Source of the DNA: Stieleria magnilauensis
Lineage (GTDB): Bacteria; Planctomycetota; Planctomycetia; Pirellulales; Pirellulaceae
Reading direction: 5' to 3'
Assembly: GCA_007753675.1 (NCBI GenBank)
Contig: CP036432.1
Coordinates: 6,236,394 to 6,300,393 of the forward strand
DNA: 64,000 nt
The notes beneath the pieces were generated by a model. The model had not been told where the DNA came from, did no database searches, and was given only the letters and a program-made list of their open reading frames with translations. Shown here piece by piece: positions 53,630 through 63,872 of this stretch (position 1 is its first letter; each line of letters begins with the position of its first letter). Position numbers and translations under genes: made by a program.

Positions 53630-56600
53630 ACGAAGCATCTCAAAACGACCGCCTTGACCCCGATCTGGAAGCTCGCATCGTTGCACTCGTGCTCGGCGAA
53701 GCGTCGGAGCTAGAACGCGATCAACTGAACCGATTGATCGAGCAGCGCCCGGAATTGGCAGCGGTCAAAAAACAATTCGAATCCATCGATGGACTCATGC
53801 GCGACGTCAGCTCGGACGAAGCCCCGCCGGAAGACGAGGACTGGAAACTGCCCGCGGAGAGACGGCACAAAGTGCTGGCCGCGATCAGTGGCCAAGCGAA
53901 ACAAACCGGCGACGCGCGACCACGGTTGCCGACCAGCCACTTCTGGAATGCCACTCGCGTTGCCATCTCCTTGGGCATCGCCGGCCTGTTCCTGATGCTC
54001 GCCACCGGCGCATTCATGATGCAGGAGTCGCGTCAAGTCGGCTCGGTCGCGACCGAGATGCAACGCGACTTCGCAGCAGACTTCGATGTCGAGGAGTCCG
54101 CGTCGGTCGAGTTCGAAGCGTCGATCGACGAGGAATATCTGTTCGAAGACGAATACGCGGTCAGCGGCGCGGGACGACGATTCCGCGGTAGCCAACTGGC
54201 GAGACCAGCGAAACCACAAAGCGGCGTCACATTCGGCGACACGGCGGATTCGAAATCCTCGCTGTCGGCCATTCGAGACAGTCTCGGTGTCGATGCGATC
54301 AAAAAGGAAGCTGTGCCCCCGTCAGCCTACTACTTGCAAGACGACGTGCAGTACTTCCCGACCGTTCCCAGCCCCCCTTTGCCCGAAGTGGCTGCCGCAG
54401 CGGATAAGTCGGGCGCGATCAATGGCCAGGCCTTCTCGCCCAAAGACAAATGGAGCGAAGTAGAGGCGTCACCGGAGTTCGCCGCCGGCGGGATGAAGCG
54501 CTTTGATGACGGGATCGAGCGATCCGGTCAGGTCGCGAAGGCAGCCCCACAAGCGGCTACCAGGTTCGGCAGAGGCATCACCGACTTTGAAACGGCGCAG
54601 CGCGGTGAACCAACGCAACGTCTCGATGACCAGAACGGCGCGGCCGGTGCGGCACTCGGCTTCCAAAGCGGGGCGGGCGGCGCCATGGGCGGCGGCGGGT
54701 TTGGCAGCGGGTTTGGCGGCGGGATCGGCGGAGAACCATTCGGAAGCACTGCGTCACCACAGCAAGGACTGGCCGAGGGATCCGACCCCATGATGGCCGG
54801 GATGGAGTTGATGGAAGGGATGAGCATGATGGGCGAGGCAACCGTGCCGCCGACCAACCGTCCAGGCGGCGGTCGGTTTTACGAGTCCGACGCCCTGTCG
54901 TATTCCATCCCGGCACCCGAAAACGCACCGGAAGCCGTCGTACCCGAAGCCATGTTACGCGAATTGGAGGAGCGATCCGATCTCGCAGTGACCGCACCGG
55001 CGGAGCAAAAACTTCTCCTCGACACCCCCAAAATCGTCATTCCTCAGGAGGAGGAACCGGCGCTGTTGGGAACCCGTGCTCTCAGTCGGCGGACGCGTGC
55101 GGCGATCGCTGGAAAAACGGCCACACTCAGTGATCTGCAACCCGAGCCTTCGAAACCAGCAACGCACTGGGGCGCCGGGATGAATGAGCTAGACGGACTT
55201 GCGACTGCCGATCGATCAAAAAAGTTTCGGGACCTGCAATCGGGACTTCAACGGCAAGCCGGCCAGGTTGCCAGCAAGGGCAAAGACGACGACCTGTTTG
55301 GCGACCCGCAGGTGAATTTCGAGACCGAATCGCTCAAGCGTTCGAGCATCGAAAAGTCGCCCGCGCCGGACGGACTGGATGAAAAAGACGCCGCCAAGGA
55401 AGCGTTTTCAACCTTCTCGCTGCACGTCAGTGATGTCTCGTTCAAACTCGCCGCCGCGGCGCTCGCCCAAGGCGAATGGCCCGAGCCGGCGAAAATTCGC
55501 GTCGAAGAATTTGTCAATGCATTGGACTATGGCGATCCGATGCCCAGCCAAGACGAAAAGGTCGCCTGCCGACTCGAGCAAGCCATCCATCCGTTTCTGC
55601 AACAACGTAACCTGCTGCGTGTCTCGATGCGGACCGCCGCCGCCGGACGGGCCAGCAACACACCGCTGCGTCTGACGTTCCTGTTGGACAACTCCGGATC
55701 GATGGAACGCATCGACCGGCAACAAACCGTCCGCCGCGCATTCGCCCTGCTCGCCCAACAACTCAAACCACTCGATCAAGTCACCTTGATCAGCTTCGCA
55801 CGCCAACCGCGACTGCTGGCCGACAAGGTCGACGGATCCCAGGCACAACGGCTCGTCGAGCTGATCGATCACTTACCCAGCGAAGGTGGGACGAACATCG
55901 AAGCGGCATTGCAACTGGCGTTTGAAAAAGCCCGTGAACATCAGACCGACGGCGCGCAGAACCGAATCATTTTGCTCACCGACGGCGCCGTCAACTTGGG
56001 CAACGCCGACCCCGAAAGCCTGTCGGGGCGGATCACCACGATCCGTGAAGCGGGCATCGCCTTTGACGCCGCCGGCATCGTCGCCGAAGGACTCAACGAC
56101 GAAATCCTGGAAGCGCTGACCCGCAAGGGCGACGGCCGCTACTACCTGCTCGATTCACCCGAAGATGCCGACGACGGCTTCGCCAGCCAAATCGCCGGCG
56201 CCCTCCGCCCCTCGGCCAAGAACGTCAAAGTACAAATCGAATTCAATCCCAAACGCGTCGGCCACTACAAATTGCTCGGCTTCGAAAAACACCTGCTCAA
56301 GAAAGAAGACTTTCGCAACGACAAGGTCGATGCCGCCGAGATGGCAGCGGCCGAAGCAGGAGTCGCGGTCTATCAATTCCAAGCCAAACCCGATGGCGAA
56401 GGCGACGTCGGTTCGGTCTCGGTCAGGTTCCAAGACCTGTCGACCGGACAGATGATCGAAAACCGCTGGCCGATCCCGTACGAACCCAACGCACCACGAC
56501 CCGACCAAGCATCCGAATCGATTCGCATCGCAACCGCCGCCGCACTGTTCGCGGCCAAGCTCCGCGGCGATCCGCTCGGCGCCAACGTCGACCTGAAAAC

Positions 56601-56706
56601 CCTCTCCGATCTGCTGGCCGGATTACCCGATCAAGACCGCAATCGCAAGCGAGTCCAACAACTCCAAATGATGATCAGCCAAGCCCGACAACTGGTCGGG
56701 AATTAA
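53626..56706 (+). CDS. Membrane protein with anti-sigma-like N terminus fused to a YfbK-type von Willebrand factor A domain
   Basis: Candidate anti-sigma factor whose periplasmic part senses a ligand through a VWA domain. In the 1,026 residues the cytoplasmic part (1-110) contains the short helical block ARIVALVLGEASELE common to planctomycete anti-sigma-like proteins; no zinc-binding HxxxCxxC is seen. One membrane helix is at 112-132. A Gly/Met/Gln-rich linker (about 350-400) follows, then the vWF_A/YfbK-type N-terminal motif (HVSDVSFKLAAAAL, VEEFVNALDYGDP, about 595-640) and the VWA domain with an intact MIDAS DNSGSM (688) and TDGAVNLGN. A DUF3520-like part (NVKVQIEFNPKRVGHYKLLG) closes it. 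Translationally coupled to the sigma gene. Confidence 0.85.
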   Translation: MNEASQNDRLDPDLEARIVALVLGEASELERDQLNRLIEQRPELAAVKKQFESIDGLMRDVSSDEAPPEDEDWKLPAERRHKVLAAISGQAKQTGDARPRLPTSHFWNATRVAISLGIAGLFLMLATGAFMMQESRQVGSVATEMQRDFAADFDVEESASVEFEASIDEEYLFEDEYAVSGAGRRFRGSQLARPAKPQSGVTFGDTADSKSSLSAIRDSLGVDAIKKEAVPPSAYYLQDDVQYFPTVPSPPLPEVAAAADKSGAINGQAFSPKDKWSEVEASPEFAAGGMKRFDDGIERSGQVAKAAPQAATRFGRGITDFETAQRGEPTQRLDDQNGAAGAALGFQSGAGGAMGGGGFGSGFGGGIGGEPFGSTASPQQGLAEGSDPMMAGMELMEGMSMMGEATVPPTNRPGGGRFYESDALSYSIPAPENAPEAVVPEAMLRELEERSDLAVTAPAEQKLLLDTPKIVIPQEEEPALLGTRALSRRTRAAIAGKTATLSDLQPEPSKPATHWGAGMNELDGLATADRSKKFRDLQSGLQRQAGQVASKGKDDDLFGDPQVNFETESLKRSSIEKSPAPDGLDEKDAAKEAFSTFSLHVSDVSFKLAAAALAQGEWPEPAKIRVEEFVNALDYGDPMPSQDEKVACRLEQAIHPFLQQRNLLRVSMRTAAAGRASNTPLRLTFLLDNSGSMERIDRQQTVRRAFALLAQQLKPLDQVTLISFARQPRLLADKVDGSQAQRLVELIDHLPSEGGTNIEAALQLAFEKAREHQTDGAQNRIILLTDGAVNLGNADPESLSGRITTIREAGIAFDAAGIVAEGLNDEILEALTRKGDGRYYLLDSPEDADDGFASQIAGALRPSAKNVKVQIEFNPKRVGHYKLLGFEKHLLKKEDFRNDKVDAAEMAAAEAGVAVYQFQAKPDGEGDVGSVSVRFQDLSTGQMIENRWPIPYEPNAPRPDQASESIRIATAAALFAAKLRGDPLGANVDLKTLSDLLAGLPDQDRNRKRVQQLQMMISQARQLVGN

Positions 56707-56710
56707 AATG

Positions 56711-56738
56711 GTTTCAAGTTTCAAGTTTCAAGTTTGAG
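56711..56738. repeat. Heptamer tandem repeat GTTTCAA
   Basis: Three exact copies of GTTTCAA (56711-56731) followed by a diverged GTTTGAG, starting 4 bp after the stop of the VWA gene. A microsatellite prone to slippage; no function is evident. Confidence 0.7.
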
Positions 56739-56840
56739 ATTCTCAGCACGTCTCTCCTCCGGCCCTGAACAGCTTTCACACTCGAAACGACCACCACGAG
56801 TTAGCCAAGAACGAGACTCGCACTCCAAGGAAATGCAACC

Positions 56841-59800
56841 ATGAACGCATCCACCTCGACCGCGCCCCGAATTGCGTTCACCGTGTTCCTCACGTTGTTT
56901 CTGCTGGGAATGACCTTCTCGCTGAGCCATCGCGGCCACGCCCAGGATGATGCACCACAAGCCAAACTGAGCAGTTCCATTGCCGGTGACGGCACGGGAA
57001 CGATCGTCGTGGAAGCCCGCGGACAAATTCCCGACCCACCGGTTTTTTATACGGCCAAGGCCACGTCGACGGCGAACGTTTCGACCGAACGGATCGAGCA
57101 AGCCATCCAACTGACGGCGAAAGTCATCCAAGGGCGCGCCAAGACCTTGAGTTTTGGGCTCCGCGGCCCGGACGCGATCAGTGATGTCCAGGGCGAAAAC
57201 CTGCGATCTTGGTCCGTCCGCCGCGAAGGCGACGAGCGATTCCTGGATCTGCATATCAACCAAGATGCGACCGAGTTGAAGGTGGAGATCAAAACACGCT
57301 CGGAGAAATTACAGCTTCCCACGACCATCGACCTGACACACCTGACCCCGGGCGAGTCTGTCGGTTTCGATTCGATTGTCACCATCATCGATGCTCCCGA
57401 GGTTGCCGTGACCGTCAACTCGGTCAGCGGGTTTGTCCCGCTGGATTCGGGCGATCGTGCCAAGCGTTTCCAGACGGCCGGCGGCGGCCAAATCCAGCTC
57501 TCACTGCAGCGCGACGGCGCCGCCCCCGCAGCGGTCGAACTGGTCGACACCACCTTGCGCGGCGAGCTGCATCCCGATGGAAAATCGATTCGTTTCCAGC
57601 TTCGCAGCACCGCAAACGTCACCGAGCCCGGTGCCGAAATCATCATCCTCTCGGGCAATGCCGCCGTCAGCGAAGTGCCTGTCGACGACAACTACCAATT
57701 ACAGCTCTCGACGCCCAACGGACAATCGGTTTACCTGCTGACCTTTGCCGATACCGGCAGCTTTCCGGTGGCACTCGATTTTGTCGCCACCCTGGACGCC
57801 CCCGCTCCCAACGTGCATCGCATGGACATCACCATCGCCGCCAGCGCCGTGGTTCCCCTGACCCTCGTCGGACTGGAATCGGATCTGGAATTTGAACGCG
57901 ATCAAGAATCGGTCGTGCCGATTCGTAAGGACGACGCCTGGCTCGGTTTCTTGCCGGCAACCGGCCGCGCGAAACTGCAGTGGAAAACCGCACGTCAAAC
58001 CGGCGAAGGAAAACTGTTCTTCACCACCACCGGCAAGATCGAAGCGAAAGTCGGCACCGGACTGCTGCGTCAAGATCACCAGATCACCTACCAAGTGCTG
58101 CAAGGCGAACTGAGATCGTTTCAGATCGGGTTACGCGGACCAGGTGAAATCCTCGACGTCCAGGGCGACAACATTGTCGGCTGGAAAGTCACCGAGTCGG
58201 GGCAATCGAGACAGCTCGACGTCACCCTCAGCCAGCCGATCACCGGCCAAAGCCAGATCAACGTGCGCAGCCAAACGCCGCTGGGCGCGTTTCCGGTGCG
58301 CGTCGAAGGGCTGCGGCTGGTCCCGATCGGCGCGATCCGTCATTCGGGGTTCCTGCGGCTGACGAACCTGGGTTCGGTGCGACTGGAACCGACGCTGCTG
58401 AGCGGCATGAACCAGCTGGCACCGGATCAGTTTCCCGGCGATTCGATCGAAGCCCGTCAAGTTTTCGTGTACCGATTCCCCGCCGCCGAGCATAGCTTTA
58501 CCGTCGCGGCGGATCGCATCCAGCCGGAGGTCAATGTTTCCGAACTGGTGCTTTATGAATTGGCCGAGACGGATCGCGTGGTTCGGGCGGACATTGAACT
58601 CGACATTCGCGAAGCCCCGATCCGCGAGTGGGATTTTGGAATTCCGTCAGACTATTCCGTCGTCTCGGTCACCGGGGCGAGCGTCGCCGACTACATCACC
58701 GCAACGGCCGTCACGGGTGGTCGCCGCAATTTGAAAGTCATCTTCGGCCAAGACGTGATCGGGCGCCAGCTCGTCGCACTGCACTTGGAAAAAAGCGAAG
58801 CCGCGTCGGAGGGTGACTGGATCCTGCCACGCATCGAATACCCCGACGCAAAATCAGTTCGCGGCGATCTGGGAATCATCGGTGCCCCCGGCTTTCGAAT
58901 TTCAATCGCGTCGACAGACTTGCTGGCCGAAAAACCCGTGTCGTACTTTCCCAAACCGACACCGAACCTGCAGCAAGCCTTTCGCATTCGCCAACCGGGT
59001 TGGTCGGCCACGATGAGCGTCCAACAACTCGAGCGCAGTGTGCAGTCGGACGTTTTTCACCTCTATTCCCTGAGCGAAGAAACGGTCTACGGCAGCGCAC
59101 TGATCAACTACTTCGTCACCGGGTCGCCGGTTTCCGAATGGAACATCACCGTCCCGGCCACACTGGGCAACGTGATGGTCGATGGCAAGGACGTCCGCAC
59201 GTACCGCAGAGAAGGCGACACGCTGATCGTCTCACTGCACCAACCCGTCATGGGCGCCTACACCCTGCTGGTGACCTTCGAAGAAAAACCGGACAAGAGC
59301 AACGGTTCGTTCAAGCCCGGCCAAGTCGCTCCGATCGGCGTCCAGGGCGAACGTGGTTACATCCAAGTGGTCAGCCCGATGCAGGTGAAAATCCAAACCG
59401 AATCGATCTCCGATGACATGCTCAACCTGGATCCGCTGGAATTGCCCGCGGAGTTGCGTCTGCTCAGCACCGCACCCCCGCTGGGAACCTGGCAATACAC
59501 CCAACGACCGTTCGAACTGAACCTGAACGTCAGCTGGTTCGAGCCCGGCACGACCGCGACGCAGGTCGTGGAATTCGCCGAAGCCAACAGTCGTGTATCG
59601 CAGGACGGCGAACTGGTCACCGACGTCGTGTACTTCGTCAAAACACGCGGACAGCGCACGTTGAAGATTCAGCTGCCCGGCGAACCGGTCCGACTGTGGG
59701 CCGTTTCCGTGGGCGGCCGGCCCGTCACGGCTCGTCAATCCGACGAGGCCACGTTGATTCCGATCCCCGGCGGCACGGACCCGAATGTTCCGGTCGAAGT

Positions 59801-62800
59801 CAGTTTGCGATTGGGCAAACCGGCCGTTCACCAGTCCCACCCCGAACTCGCCTTGCCCACCGTGTTCGCCCCCATCCTGAAAACACAATGGAATGTGACC
59901 GGCGACGAAAAATACGTGTTGGTGCCCACCGGCGGAACGGTCACGCCGCCCGTCCCGGTGCTGCGGCCGTCCGGATTGGATTGGGTGGCCAAACGCGGGC
60001 TGATCGCGTTGGTGGTGATCGCGTTGCTGACCGGTTTCGGATTCTGGGCCTGCCGCAAACCGGGATCCCTCCGCGTCGCCGGTCTGCTAAGTTTGCTGAT
60101 CGCGATCGGCGTGTCGGTCGCAACCGCGATGGTGGCGCTGTCACAACGGGGCGTTCCCGAGCCGTTACAAGTCAGCGTGCCGATTTTGGCGGCCGGCGAA
60201 ACCATTGCGTTGCAGGTGAAGAACACGCCGCTGTGGCGCATCAATCTTTCGTCCGCCGGCGTGACCGCGTTGCTGTGCGCCATCATCGCCCTGGCCTGGT
60301 CGTTTAGGAAACACGACGTCCACGCACGCCGGCTGTTGCGTGGCGGTGGAGTTCTGTTGTTGGCCCTAGGTGTCTTGCTGCAAGGTGACAGCGCACCGTG
60401 GTTCTACGGACTGCTCGCCGTGGCGATTTTCATCCTGCTGTTCCTGCCGCCGGCGCGTGACTGGGTCCACCACACCAATCAATCCTTACGCGACCTCGCC
60501 GAGCGAAGGAAAGCCAAAAAGGAAAACCAAGATGACGCTCCAGGCGAAGTCCCCAGCGAAGCATTTGGTCCGGTGACGCCGATGCTGATCGGGTTCGCCC
60601 TGATGCTGTCGATGGCCAGCACCAGCCTGGCGGCCGTTCCGGCGGGGTTCCAGGCAGCCGACTCGATCAAACAACAGTGGAAACTGACGCATCAAGACGC
60701 GCGTTTGTCGGCGACCGGAACCCTCACGCTGTCCGGCCGACCGGGGGATCGTTTCCTGTTGCTCAAAGCCCCCGCCGTCCTAACGCGTTTCGAAGGAACC
60801 GGGCTGCGGCTGACCAAGACCGAAGTCGCCGGCGAAGGCCTCTCCTACATCGTCAGCATTCCGGCAACCGATCCGTCGCCCCCAACGGAAGACGACCAGC
60901 AAAACGAAGACCAGCAAGATAACGACCCGCAAGAAGCTCCGTCGGCGACGTACCAGGCGACCTTTGATTTTCAGCTGGAAGCGATCCAGCCGATGGGCGG
61001 CATCCCTGTGCTGACCGGCATCGCGGCCGTCCAACAGATCGACCTCCGCTACGACGAAGCCGGATGGGACGTCACCTCTCCGGCCGCGGTCCGCATCGAA
61101 ACCACCGAAGTCGACGACGCGACCCAGGCCAACGTGCTGCTGCGCCCCGGCAGCGCGAGTTTGTTCTTGAAACCCCAAGTCCGTGATGTGACGACAGAGG
61201 AAACACAGTTCTTTGTCGAAGCGTCTAACTTGTACCTGCCGGGACCCGGTGTCGTCGACGGACGCCATCGTCTGCATCTCCGAACGTCACAAGGCCAAGT
61301 CAGCGAATTGAATGTCGTGGTCCCCCAAGGCCTGACCGTCAGCGCGGTCTCGGGGCCGGTCGGTTCCTGGCAATTCGATGCCGAAAGCGGCGGATTGAAG
61401 TTGCAGATCGATCCCGCGCAATCACAAGCCTTTGACGTGATCATCGAAACACAGCGCGGACTCGACCCCCTGCCGGCCGATGTCACGCTCTCACCGCTCA
61501 AGGTCACCGGCGCCAACGGTGAAGTCGGACTCGTCGCGATCGCCTTCGGTCCCGAAGCCCAACCCGAATCGTTGCAACCGAATCAGATGTCGGCCGTCAA
61601 CTTGGGTGACTTTGACGCCGGCTTGATCACCAACAAACAAGCCGTGTTGCATCGGGTCTATCGCTATGGTGCCGAGGGTGGCGACGTCGCCGTGCGTGTC
61701 GCACCGGTGGCAGCGGAAGTCCGTGTCGCCAGCAAGCAAGTGCTTTCGCTCGGCGACGAACGCGTCGTCTTGGCGATCAACTTTGCCGCCGAAATCTCCC
61801 GCGCCGGACTGTTTCAGCTCAGTTTTCCGCTACCCGATGGGCTGGAAGTCGAATCGCTGACCGGCCCCGCGTTGCACCATTGGGCCGAACTGACTGAAAA
61901 CGACCAACGACAAATCATCCTGCACCTCAACGGCAAAACCCTCGGCACGCAGAGCTTTGCACTGGCTCTGACCGGTGCCGCGCCGAGTGACGTCGGGCAA
62001 TGGGAAATCCCCCGTTTCGAGCTGAATGAAGCGACGCGCCAAACCGGTGACTTGGTCGTCCGCCCGACCACCGGCATTCGGCTCCGAACCGTGTCCCGGC
62101 AAAATGTTTCCGAGACCGATCCGCGGGCGATGGGCGGCGAAGCCCAAGGCGCGTTGGCGTTTCGTCTGCTGCAACGCGACTGGAACCTGGTCCTGGGCAT
62201 CGAAAAACTGGATCCCTGGGTGACCGGCCAAGTGTTGCATGAAGTCACGCTGCGGGAAGGCCAGACGCGAACGGCGTTGATCGCGAATTTCAATGTGCAA
62301 AATGCCTCGTTGCGTTCGCTACAAGTGGTCCTGCCGCTCAGCGACGCCGACGAAATCAAAACGCTGCGGGCAAGCGGCAACACCGTCAGTGACCTGATTC
62401 GCACAGCGGCGGATTCCAACGTCTGGGAAATCCAGTTCAAACGTCGTGTGGTCGGCAAGATCGACTTCCGCATCGAATACGAACGGCGGGGCGACCGAGA
62501 GAACGACAGTGAAACGCTCAACCCGGCGGGCTTCCCACAAGCGCGACAACTGTCGTATTTCTACGCCGTCCGCGCCGGCGGCCGCTTGGAATTGGAACTC
62601 GACGGACTGTCCGAAGGCTGGCAACAGATCGACTGGAGCACGGTGCCCCCGATGTTGCGTGAAGCGGAGAATCGAAACGCACCGGTGTTCGCCCTCCGCG
62701 CCGTCGTTCCCACCAGCCCACTGATCGTGCGTGCCCAACGGCATTCGATCGCCGACGCGCTCAAGCTGCGGGTGGCCCAAGGCTCCTTGACCACCATCCT

Positions 62801-63872
62801 GTCGCCGACCGGTGATCAACTGACCGCCGTCGAAGTGACCGTCGAAGTCATCCAGCGCAGCAGTCTGAGTGTCGGTCTGCCCGATGGCGGCGAACTGTTC
62901 AGCATCTTCGTCAACGGCGAAAGCGTCAATTCGATTCGTCAGGGAGGCGACACGAACACCTGGCAGTTCTACATCCTGCCGGGCATCGACGACCGAACCG
63001 CAACCGTCCGCTTTGTCTATTCGGTGTCGGGAAATCGGTTGCGGGATTTAAAATTGATCAGCCCCCAATTGAACGTGCCGCTGGAAAACATCCAATGGAA
63101 TGTTGTTGCACCGAAAGGATTTGAGCTGACCGATCACGACGGCAATTTGGAATTGATCAGCCAGACCAACCAAGAGCAATACGATCGCAGCTCGTATCTG
63201 TCCAAAGCGGTCGGCAAGCGACAAGCCCAGGCGCAACAGGCCGCCCAGTTACTCGAACAAGCCAACCAGTTGTTGCAGGCCGGTGAACAAACCAAGGCCC
63301 GCTGGGCACTCAACAGCGTCGCCAATCAATACGCCTTGGACGCAGCCTCCAACGAAGACGCCCGCGTGCAGCTTGAAAATCTGCAAACGCAACAAGCGAT
63401 CGTCGGACTCAACACACGTCGTCAGCGTCTGTATCTGTACAACACGCCCAGCGACACCGTGTCGGGAGACAACCCACAACTTCGCGAGGCCGCCGCCGAC
63501 AACCCGATCCTGCAACAGGACCAATTGAATTTCCGGCCTCAACAATTGAGTCAGCTGCTGCGTGGCAACACGACCGAGGACAACGCGGTGCTGCAACAGA
63601 TCGCCGCCCGCCTGGTCCGACACCAACGCACCACCGAACCTGCCCCGCAAGCGATCATCATCAGCCTGCCCGAAGAAGGCTCGGTCTATACGTTCGGCCG
63701 CACCGTGCAAGTTGCCGAAAACGCACCGCTGGAACTCGATCTGGAATTCGCCTCGCAGCACAGAATCCAAGCCTGGCAAATGGCCCTGGTCGCGCTGTTG
63801 CTAGCCGGCTTCGCAGCCGCGCTCGCCTTCGCCACCACCGGCCGCCAGCGCGACGAAAGGGACGTGGGGTAA
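56841..63872 (+). CDS. Very large envelope protein of unknown function with central membrane cluster and an internal signal-peptide-like segment
   Basis: A 2,343-residue product I cannot assign to a named family. It starts with a signal peptide (RIAFTVFLTLFLLGMTFSLSHRGHA, cleavage near 35). The first half (36-1040) is beta-rich and periplasmic, with repeated VLQGELRSFQIGLRGPGEI-type blocks (SFGLRGPDAISDVQGE, FQIGLRGPGEILDVQGD). A cluster of about five membrane helices lies at 1053-1205. At about 1248-1270 (GFALMLSMASTSLAAVPAG) a segment looks like a second cleavable signal peptide, followed by another long beta-rich domain with similar LxGPVGSWQFDAES-type blocks and one C-terminal membrane helix (2314-2333). 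The halves appear related. It is downstream of the sigma/VWA pair and probably part of that system. Confidence 0.8.
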   Translation: MNASTSTAPRIAFTVFLTLFLLGMTFSLSHRGHAQDDAPQAKLSSSIAGDGTGTIVVEARGQIPDPPVFYTAKATSTANVSTERIEQAIQLTAKVIQGRAKTLSFGLRGPDAISDVQGENLRSWSVRREGDERFLDLHINQDATELKVEIKTRSEKLQLPTTIDLTHLTPGESVGFDSIVTIIDAPEVAVTVNSVSGFVPLDSGDRAKRFQTAGGGQIQLSLQRDGAAPAAVELVDTTLRGELHPDGKSIRFQLRSTANVTEPGAEIIILSGNAAVSEVPVDDNYQLQLSTPNGQSVYLLTFADTGSFPVALDFVATLDAPAPNVHRMDITIAASAVVPLTLVGLESDLEFERDQESVVPIRKDDAWLGFLPATGRAKLQWKTARQTGEGKLFFTTTGKIEAKVGTGLLRQDHQITYQVLQGELRSFQIGLRGPGEILDVQGDNIVGWKVTESGQSRQLDVTLSQPITGQSQINVRSQTPLGAFPVRVEGLRLVPIGAIRHSGFLRLTNLGSVRLEPTLLSGMNQLAPDQFPGDSIEARQVFVYRFPAAEHSFTVAADRIQPEVNVSELVLYELAETDRVVRADIELDIREAPIREWDFGIPSDYSVVSVTGASVADYITATAVTGGRRNLKVIFGQDVIGRQLVALHLEKSEAASEGDWILPRIEYPDAKSVRGDLGIIGAPGFRISIASTDLLAEKPVSYFPKPTPNLQQAFRIRQPGWSATMSVQQLERSVQSDVFHLYSLSEETVYGSALINYFVTGSPVSEWNITVPATLGNVMVDGKDVRTYRREGDTLIVSLHQPVMGAYTLLVTFEEKPDKSNGSFKPGQVAPIGVQGERGYIQVVSPMQVKIQTESISDDMLNLDPLELPAELRLLSTAPPLGTWQYTQRPFELNLNVSWFEPGTTATQVVEFAEANSRVSQDGELVTDVVYFVKTRGQRTLKIQLPGEPVRLWAVSVGGRPVTARQSDEATLIPIPGGTDPNVPVEVSLRLGKPAVHQSHPELALPTVFAPILKTQWNVTGDEKYVLVPTGGTVTPPVPVLRPSGLDWVAKRGLIALVVIALLTGFGFWACRKPGSLRVAGLLSLLIAIGVSVATAMVALSQRGVPEPLQVSVPILAAGETIALQVKNTPLWRINLSSAGVTALLCAIIALAWSFRKHDVHARRLLRGGGVLLLALGVLLQGDSAPWFYGLLAVAIFILLFLPPARDWVHHTNQSLRDLAERRKAKKENQDDAPGEVPSEAFGPVTPMLIGFALMLSMASTSLAAVPAGFQAADSIKQQWKLTHQDARLSATGTLTLSGRPGDRFLLLKAPAVLTRFEGTGLRLTKTEVAGEGLSYIVSIPATDPSPPTEDDQQNEDQQDNDPQEAPSATYQATFDFQLEAIQPMGGIPVLTGIAAVQQIDLRYDEAGWDVTSPAAVRIETTEVDDATQANVLLRPGSASLFLKPQVRDVTTEETQFFVEASNLYLPGPGVVDGRHRLHLRTSQGQVSELNVVVPQGLTVSAVSGPVGSWQFDAESGGLKLQIDPAQSQAFDVIIETQRGLDPLPADVTLSPLKVTGANGEVGLVAIAFGPEAQPESLQPNQMSAVNLGDFDAGLITNKQAVLHRVYRYGAEGGDVAVRVAPVAAEVRVASKQVLSLGDERVVLAINFAAEISRAGLFQLSFPLPDGLEVESLTGPALHHWAELTENDQRQIILHLNGKTLGTQSFALALTGAAPSDVGQWEIPRFELNEATRQTGDLVVRPTTGIRLRTVSRQNVSETDPRAMGGEAQGALAFRLLQRDWNLVLGIEKLDPWVTGQVLHEVTLREGQTRTALIANFNVQNASLRSLQVVLPLSDADEIKTLRASGNTVSDLIRTAADSNVWEIQFKRRVVGKIDFRIEYERRGDRENDSETLNPAGFPQARQLSYFYAVRAGGRLELELDGLSEGWQQIDWSTVPPMLREAENRNAPVFALRAVVPTSPLIVRAQRHSIADALKLRVAQGSLTTILSPTGDQLTAVEVTVEVIQRSSLSVGLPDGGELFSIFVNGESVNSIRQGGDTNTWQFYILPGIDDRTATVRFVYSVSGNRLRDLKLISPQLNVPLENIQWNVVAPKGFELTDHDGNLELISQTNQEQYDRSSYLSKAVGKRQAQAQQAAQLLEQANQLLQAGEQTKARWALNSVANQYALDAASNEDARVQLENLQTQQAIVGLNTRRQRLYLYNTPSDTVSGDNPQLREAAADNPILQQDQLNFRPQQLSQLLRGNTTEDNAVLQQIAARLVRHQRTTEPAPQAIIISLPEEGSVYTFGRTVQVAENAPLELDLEFASQHRIQAWQMALVALLLAGFAAALAFATTGRQRDERDVG

